This document shows, one piece after another, positions 58,185 through 64,000 of a stretch of 64,000 bases of DNA. The position numbers were made by a program, and so were the translations under genes. Position 1 is the stretch's first letter. Every line of letters begins with the position of its first letter. Origin of the DNA: Deroplatys truncata (lineage: Eukaryota > Arthropoda > Insecta > Mantodea > Mantidae); the NCBI GenBank assembly GCA_030765065.1, contig CM060976.1:56218539-56282538 (forward strand), read 5' to 3'. The notes beneath the pieces are model-generated. The model was not told the origin of the DNA, did not search any database, and saw nothing but the letters and a program-made list of their open reading frames with translations.

Positions 58185-58262
58185 TAGGACAAGGTTGGAA
58201 AGATAGAATCAGATTGAAAAGTTCAATGTCATAGCCGAGATTTGAACTACGGATCTTCCAGT
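58185..58262 (-). mobile_element. SINE head fragment
   Basis: The reverse strand has gatccgtagttcaaatctcgg, a degenerate B box with the same spacing as in other heads. Only the head region is present. Confidence 0.4.
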
Positions 58263-58265
58263 TTA

Positions 58266-58840
58266 CATCCAGGTGGCGTCGCGGTAACGCGTGCAACTCA
58301 CATTCGAGAGATCGCTAGTTCGCTTCCCGGCTACCGCCCAATCTGACCCACGGGGTTTTTTTTTTCGAGAGTTTTTCCGGGTCGTCAAGCGAATGCTGAT
58401 ATGATTTCTCTCAGCCCCCGAATATCGTTCCATTCCTCATTTCATTCATCCTTAACCCCGTTAGGTCTGTTTCAGGGTTGGAAGTGTCGGCGATAGTATT
58501 CCGGTGCGGCGTGGCACAGAAAAATGATTCTCTCTGTGGAACCTTATCCGTCTCTCGGTCTTCGGCTGGTTGCCAGGGCATAAGGACCGCGTTGGAGGGC
58601 GTTGGACCCTCTGTTTGGCGTCGGGTCCCCGGTTTGCCTGCCCAACTGTCAGGGCGTCTCAATCTGGAAAGTTGAGGAACTTTGTCATTGCTGTGCCGTC
58701 ACTCCTGGTTTCGGCCGCTCGGTGTCTCTCACCGCGTCCCTCCCTTACGGGAGCGCACCCTCGAGGGGCACAGGCAAAATATCCTCATTCACTGGATCGG
58801 GGTCGAGTCCCCTCCGTTACTCAATCCATTCCATTCTACA
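58266..58840 (+). mobile_element. Full-length long SINE
   Basis: tRNA-like head (ggtggcgtcgcggtaacgcg ... ctagttcgcttcccgg), a tctgacccacgggg block, the central 'tgtttcagggttggaagtgtc' block (58470), a GC-rich 3' half, and the simple tail caatccattccattc. The best sense-strand reference for the SINE family. Open frames of up to 123 codons across it are by-products of its GC-rich half. Confidence 0.88.
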
Positions 58841-60590
58841 CCAGAGAAGAGAAGCATTTTAAGAATTCAGAACGTGAATCGTAATACAAAGTCTTTTTTG
58901 GGGGGTGGCATCTTCAGATTTGTAACTTGGAAGCAATTTGGTTTTCAGAATAGAGTGCTTTCAAATGAACCAATTGCAACAAAAACACCTCAACCTATCT
59001 GCATTAACACTTCGGATCACTATTTTGAAAATTTAGCTTATATGTTATCCTAACCGGATAAAACAGCTATATAGAAACTGCATATTTTGCGCTAAACGTT
59101 GTTTCCTCACATCTATTAACATTTTGCATACAATACCTAAATAGGTGTTTTTACTCTACGTCCATTATACGGCACGGTTTTTCTTCTTTTCTCTTGTGAG
59201 TGTGCATGTAAGGGGAATTATGTTTCAAATAAAACAATCTTTATTCGTTCTTCAGTAACGAACGCAAAATATATCTTATTTTGAAGAAAATTTAGTTGTA
59301 CTTAATTGTTCCCAAACTGCTTCAACAGTTTGACATTAATATTACTTTTTCTGCCATGTTTTAAAACATTACTTGGATATTATCAGAACTGAATGTGCCA
59401 ACTGTATGGAACTACACACTTAGCGCTAAACGTTGTGATCAATATCTATGACAATTAAAAAGCAAAGCGAACTAATATTCAAGGTAATAAATACTCTCGG
59501 AGTACGCGTAGAACATTCTATTGGTGATAATTATGAAACTATTATTATTAATATTATTATTTATTACTAGCAACAAACGTTAAAAACAAGATATACATTA
59601 TGCGAACCTTATTTCTCAAGAAAATTACTGAATCCTAAACTTGTGTAGCACCCGCATAAAGAGTGCAATATTTGATTTTTAAACAACGTATTATGTAAAT
59701 AATATGTTAATTTATTTCGCTTCAATAGTTATAGTAAAGAGAAAAGTATTTGGTTTCGTCTTCTTTATTCTTAGAGTCAGGTCGCTGAATGCATACACAG
59801 AAGTAAATGTGACCTTTGAGACGATACCGGCACGCTGACTATAGCCAGGCATGACTAGTGGAGAAGAAATTTCTTCCCCCTCTTCGTCTACACCCCTTGG
59901 CCCATCGGAAAACATTTGGAGCCCGCTGTACATCGCCCTCTTTAGTCAGCTCCAGCAGTGGAACAGGCCTTCGAGCCTGGAACTGTTAGAGACTTCCGAG
60001 TGTCTCTGTGGCCTGCCTGCGGCCTATAGCCTACTGTGGTTTCTTCACGTTATCCCCTCCTTTCGTGAGGTGTTAGCCACAATAGATCTATGTAGGTCGC
60101 AGTGCACTAGGTGTATCCCTCGTACTATAAATTATATAATATGGTGGGATACATAGACTTTGTGTCCTATGTTTTTATTATGTGCGAGACTATCTTTAAT
60201 CCTTTATCTGGCACTCATGAAAAAATGAAGCAAAATATTTTTTGGGGATAGGGAATGAAGAAAATACCTTTTATATGTTTTTCTAATAGTTTAATTATTG
60301 TTTACAAAAAATCAAGAGCACCATACCCATACAAAGATTAGTCAAAATGCTTCATTATTACTTATTACTTTTTGTGAAAGTTCTAAAACAATTCCCCTTA
60401 GGAGCAAACGTAGTTCTTGCATATAACACACGATAAACCGATGTAGCTTGTGAGCGACATTACCAGATAAAGCGTTAAAATAAGTACGTTTTAGTATTTT
60501 GCCGCTGTAGCGCTGCAGTCGCGGTTTTGAACATGTGCAATCACTTCCTCTATTCATTAGAAAGCCAGATGCAGTTGTGAGCGATCGTCA
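58841..60590. other. Unassigned stretch
   Basis: Two overlapping open frames around 59712-60156 lie in a GC-richer patch (59870-60070) without a recognised domain. I see no splice context strong enough to call an exon. An ATT/TAA-rich patch lies at 59540-59565. Confidence 0.45.
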
Positions 60591-60594
60591 CTTT

Positions 60595-61000
60595 GTGTTT
60601 TCCTGTTGTTAGAGCGTTCCGAACGACCCGCCGTTTTTGAATGGTACGCCAGCAAACATTCCTCGCCAATTGTGTGAGATTTATGGGGAAACAATGATGA
60701 GTGACAATGTCTGGCCAGACACAGTCAAACATGCTGAAGATCTGATCGCATCATTTGGTTGAAAACAATTCGACCAACCTCCATACAGTCCGGATTTGGC
60801 ACCAAGTGATTTTCATCTGTCTCTTCATCTGAACAAATTCCTTGATGGAAAACATTTCAACGACGATGGTGTTATGAAACAAGAAGTGTAGACTTGGCTT
60901 TCATCACCGGCGGCATCATTCTTTGACGAAGACACACAAAAACTTGTTTCGCGGTAGGACAGGTGCCTGAATAACAGCAGTGAATATGAAGGGAAGTAGT
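60595..61000 (+). pseudogene. Mariner transposase, internally deleted
   Basis: The forward strand reads NIPRQLCEIYGETMMSDNVW (60655-60715), the helix-turn-helix region near the mariner N-terminus. With almost no gap it then gives HAEDLIASFG, QFDQPPYSPDLAPSDFHLS and LHLNKFLDGKHFNDD. The PYSPDLAPSDFHL block holds the third catalytic aspartate of the mariner D,D34D triad. AASFFDEDTQKLVSR and DRCLNN complete the C-terminus. The first two catalytic aspartates are therefore deleted, and stops occur after SFG, QEV and SR. Terminal repeats were not located, so the limits are approximate. Confidence 0.8.
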
Positions 61001-61639
61001 GTAAGGTAATGAATGATAATAGAGTGTTTGGAAAATAATGTTCTGTTATTTTTTAAAAGCTATCAGTACTTACTTTAAAAACACATGCTCGTACATGCTT
61101 AACCAACTTCTTACAAGTAGCTTTTTAAACTCGAATGATGATTTAATTAATTGTATTTACCTCTACCCGTTCTTTATGAAATTATTACACAATGATCTAG
61201 AAGACCTTTTTATGATGATCCTCCCCTTTACCATAATAATTGTAATTTCCTACAGACCTGGCTATTCCTAATAATGAACGAATAATCCCCCGATATCCAC
61301 AAAAAAGAATGTGAAACATTTCCGAACGTCTCACTTCCTTAACCACCCCCATACGGCCTTACCAAGTTTTGGAAGAGCTGCATAGACTATAAATTCCCGT
61401 TGGCGGTGGAGAAATAATCGATCTGAATGTAACTTTTAGATAATCACAGTATATAATTACGTTTTACACTTTGTACCTTCCCTTCTCATTACCAGCAGTA
61501 AGTTAATAACATAAAACCTACATAGTTTTCACATAATACATAGATCCTTAACGCATACAACGAAGCAGATGTGAAGCTGGTGAATATAAGGATTATTCAC
61601 TCCTAGACCATAAACTTAACCGCTTTGACGTATAGTCTG
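61001..61639. other. Unassigned stretch
   Basis: AT-rich. An open frame at 61038-61271 is hydrophobic by composition only. No feature supported. Confidence 0.45.
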
Positions 61640-62288
61640 TGACCATAAAGGAAAAAAAATATATACTTCTTCACTTTCCCCTGCTGCCTTTTGCCGTCAG
61701 GTCTTTTATCCATTTTCTATACTGTTTTCTATCTTGTGCCATTTTCTTCAAAGCATTCATTTCTATCCCTCTGTTTCTTCCTATCAATCCGACGTATTCT
61801 TTCTCTTCCTTTCTCGGTCTTTCCCGTCTCCTGCGTGCCTCCGATCTTGCTTCAAATACTTGTTTTGTTTTACGCAGACCATTCATTCTGATAGGTGAGC
61901 ATAGCATTTTAAGTTTCTTCTCTCTATCTCTTTTATTGGCGGATCCATATTTAGGCTTTCTCTAGTGGTTTTATTTCTAACCCTATCTTTCCTTGCTTTC
62001 CCCTCATTTTTTCTCAAATATTTCATTTATGAGGATGTTAATCTTTTTTATGTTTGTCTAACATCACCCACGTTTTCGCTCCACACAATAAGGCGGGTAA
62101 ATTACTCTTTTATTTATTTTAATTTTTACGTTTTTTTATATTTCTTTCTAATTATTGTATAACAGATATGGTAATAGATATTGTTGATTTGTTTGCTCAG
62201 TTATTTACTTCATCTCCTGTATCATTACTGGAAATTACTATACCTTTGATTACATCTACTTATCTCAATTTTTCGTATTTCTATTCCA
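61640..62288 (-). pseudogene. LINE ORF2 C-terminal part
   Basis: The reverse strand contains ALLCGAKTWVM near 62060-62095 (family LLYGAETW), then after frame changes the C-terminal ARSEARRRRERPRKEEKEY, NALKKMAQDRKQYRKWIKDL. These are typical of the GRPRKR...DR..WR end of insect endonuclease/reverse-transcriptase LINEs. The reverse transcriptase core continues at 63789 after a mariner-type insertion. Confidence 0.7.
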
Positions 62289-62290
62289 TA

Positions 62291-63786
62291 CAGTAGGGAC
62301 GATAGTTCTGTGCCGGTGAAGCCTAGATGTGCACTGGTCAGCTGGACAGTGAACGAGCCCCCATTCTCGGGCATGCGCAGTGAGTGCAATCAGTTCAGTC
62401 TAGCGGTAGCAGTAGTCCGAGTAACATCTCTCTTGCCAGCGTCTGTTTATGACTTTATGCTATCTTGAACTTTCCTTTTATAAATTAGTTTCTCTATGTT
62501 CCTGTTGGAGCGTATTTCAGTTTCTGCAAGATTGCCTGAAGCAGTTTACCGAGCTTTCTTGTGGTTTTTAACAATATATTTGGCCTAAAAGAAAACAATC
62601 TTGTATTTTTTAAATGTGAAACATTTGTATTAAAAGTACAGATATAGTTTTTCTTTTGGTAGAGCAATAATAACTAGTAACCTAATTATTTCTTTTAACT
62701 TAGGGGGAGGGGGTAATTGACCCTCTGTCCCCTAAATGACGACCGTATGTTTCTGTAATTAAACTTAGATTGTATATATTGTGTATTTTGGTTGTTTATT
62801 GCAAGTTCTTGCCTTGTGCGAATTTTTAAGTAAAAATAAATAGGTTAATATCACCACAAAATAATGGGTAAAAACACAAGAAAGGGCTAATGGAAAAATT
62901 AATTCTTATCTTGTCTTCCAGATTTGTTTTGGTGACTGATAACGCACCGTGCCATCGTGTGCAGCTGGAATAGGCCCCAACGTCTCATACCAAAATAAGA
63001 TGCAGGACTTGCACCATTCCATGAAAGGATGCTAAATTTGGAGCTTTACATCCTAAGTAAGGGTCAAAGCCTGTTCCGAAATTACGTTGACAGTTTGTAG
63101 GCCATGCACTCAGTGTTCTCCAATTACCGCCTTATTCATCAGTCTTAACCCAGTAGAACTCATCTGGGCTGATATAAAGCAATGGGTAGCTTGGTAAAAC
63201 ACAACTTTTAAATTAGATGATGTTATTTATGAAGTTTCGCTAACATGTCGACATTAGCGTAGAAAAGTGAGAAAATGCCTGTCAAAATGTTTTAAGTAAG
63301 AAGACAAATATACTGAAGAAGAAGAAGAAGAAGAAGAAGAAGAAGAATTGTATGAAAATGACTTAGAAAGTTTTGTAATCCAAGGTAGAGAATATAGTAA
63401 CAGCGAAGGAAAAGAAGAGTGAAGACGATATACGGGAAATTTCTGAAGAAGATGAAAGGAGTCCTGCAGACGGAAACGACGATGTTGATATTTCGGGTGT
63501 ATAGTGTTTATCACACTAAAAAATCCTCTGCTAGTTTAAGACAACACAATCGCTGACAAGGTTTGTGTATAATGTGTAAATATAAAAGAATGAAAGAATA
63601 ACCTGAACATATTGACCTGAACCAGTCATCCAGTAATGTGGTGACATGTTTTATGTCGTGTCAGCACAGTCCCACGTCTTCCAGCAGACAAACAGCCGCC
63701 TGTAAGAAAGTAACTGGCATTAGGCATAGACTCACCTCAATGCGCTAGGAAAGTAGATCACTGGCACAGAACTATTGTCCCCACTG
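62291..63786 (+). mobile_element. Mariner-type DNA transposon nested in the LINE
   Basis: A 1,496-bp element with ~24-bp inverted ends (CAGTAGGGACGATAGTTCTG on the left; CAGTGGGGACAATAGTTCTG from the right, reversed) and TA on both sides (62289-62290 and 63787-63788). The first ~600 bp are non-coding, where the DNA-binding half of the transposase should be. The catalytic and C-terminal parts remain at 62925-63504. Confidence 0.85.
62925..63504 (+). pseudogene. DDE_3-type transposase, 3' half
   Basis: The forward strand gives VTDNAPCH (second catalytic aspartate), VQLE and APTSHTK in one frame. LNPVELIWADIKQWVAW follows in another (third acidic residue in PVEL). Further downstream an acidic tail begins with a run of about eight glutamates encoded by (GAA)n at 63315-63345, then LYENDLESFVIQG, and ends EEDERSPADGNDDVDISGV before a stop near 63504. 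This matches the C-terminus of arthropod mariner-like transposases with acidic tails. The N-terminal half is missing, and stops and frameshifts split the rest. Confidence 0.75.
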
Positions 63787-63788
63787 TA

Positions 63789-63982
63789 TTTATATCTTCT
63801 CCAATCTTCATTATTTTACACTTATTTATATTTATTTTCATACCTCTCTCTTCAAGTGAACCTGCCCATTCTATTATCCCTAGTTGTAAGTCTTGAGCGT
63901 TACTATTATTTAATGGTATATCCTCAGCATGAACAAGCGGTTGTAAATATGTTGCTCTCAAGTTCCAATTTCCCACTTTAAA
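63789..63982 (-). pseudogene. LINE reverse transcriptase palm fragment
   Basis: The reverse strand encodes KVGNWNLRATYLQPLVHAED, where the catalytic YADD has become HAED, followed by GMKININKCKIMKIG. This is the next-upstream part of the LINE at 61640-62288, separated from it by the mariner-type insertion and cut on its other side by a Tc1 end at 63983. Confidence 0.75.
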
Positions 63983-64000
63983 TACACTGCCGTTTGTGAA
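63983..64000. mobile_element. Left end of a second Tc1 copy
   Basis: TACACTGCCGTTTGTGAA is identical over 18 bases to the left terminus at 13791-13808, including the TA target. The element continues beyond the window. Confidence 0.85.

Noticed and set aside
58478-59053. Several overlapping ORFs of 65-123 codons
   Set aside because: They fall in the GC-rich 3' half of a SINE and recur as fragments in other SINE copies.

Overview
The window looks like a transposon-dense, AT-rich stretch of a large arthropod genome, most likely an insect. I find no intact host gene, no rRNA, no functional tRNA and no bacterial-style operon. Almost everything recognisable is mobile DNA or satellite, much of it nested. 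A cockroach- or termite-like source would fit the long tRNA-headed SINEs, the LINE types and the abundance of Tc1/mariner, Harbinger and hAT relics. That placement is inference only.

Layout. 1-10.7 kb: a hAT transposase relic, several copies of an unclassified ~0.85-1.3 kb repeat here called R1, long SINEs, and a solo LTR inserted in an R1 copy. 10.7-17 kb: a fold-back element, a degenerate Harbinger element, a nearly complete Tc1 element with inverted repeats, and two opposite-facing copies of a second unclassified repeat (here called A). The right-hand A copy carries another solo LTR and a SINE. 17-29 kb: a LINE split by two nested DNA transposons, a mariner/IS630-type relic and several SINEs. 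29-41 kb: one possible but unproven membrane-protein ORF, a THAP-domain relic, LTR remnants, a gag-only LTR retrotransposon inserted in R1, and a LINE whose 5' end is inverted. 41-55 kb: an R1 copy with its head amplified ten times. It is interrupted by a SINE, which is interrupted in turn by an 11.66 kb Polinton/Maverick-type element. 55-64 kb: tandem R1 copies, more SINEs, a deleted mariner, a LINE interrupted by a mariner-type element, and the first 18 bases of a second Tc1 copy at the window edge.

The outstanding object is the Polinton-like element at 43417-55071. It has 881-bp terminal inverted repeats that differ by only about 2%, AG...CT termini and a 6-bp CCCCTC target duplication. 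Its interior holds almost no coding sequence. It carries a small PolB-like relic and several tandem arrays: a 21-bp satellite with a 672-bp higher-order period, regularly spaced Pol III B-box-like motifs, and a ~160-190-bp unit array with conserved hairpins. It resembles a recently inserted, non-autonomous element whose cargo is mostly repeats.

The nesting gives a relative chronology for several loci: R1 and the LINEs are old, SINEs came later, and the LTR elements, Polinton and Tc1/mariner insertions came last.
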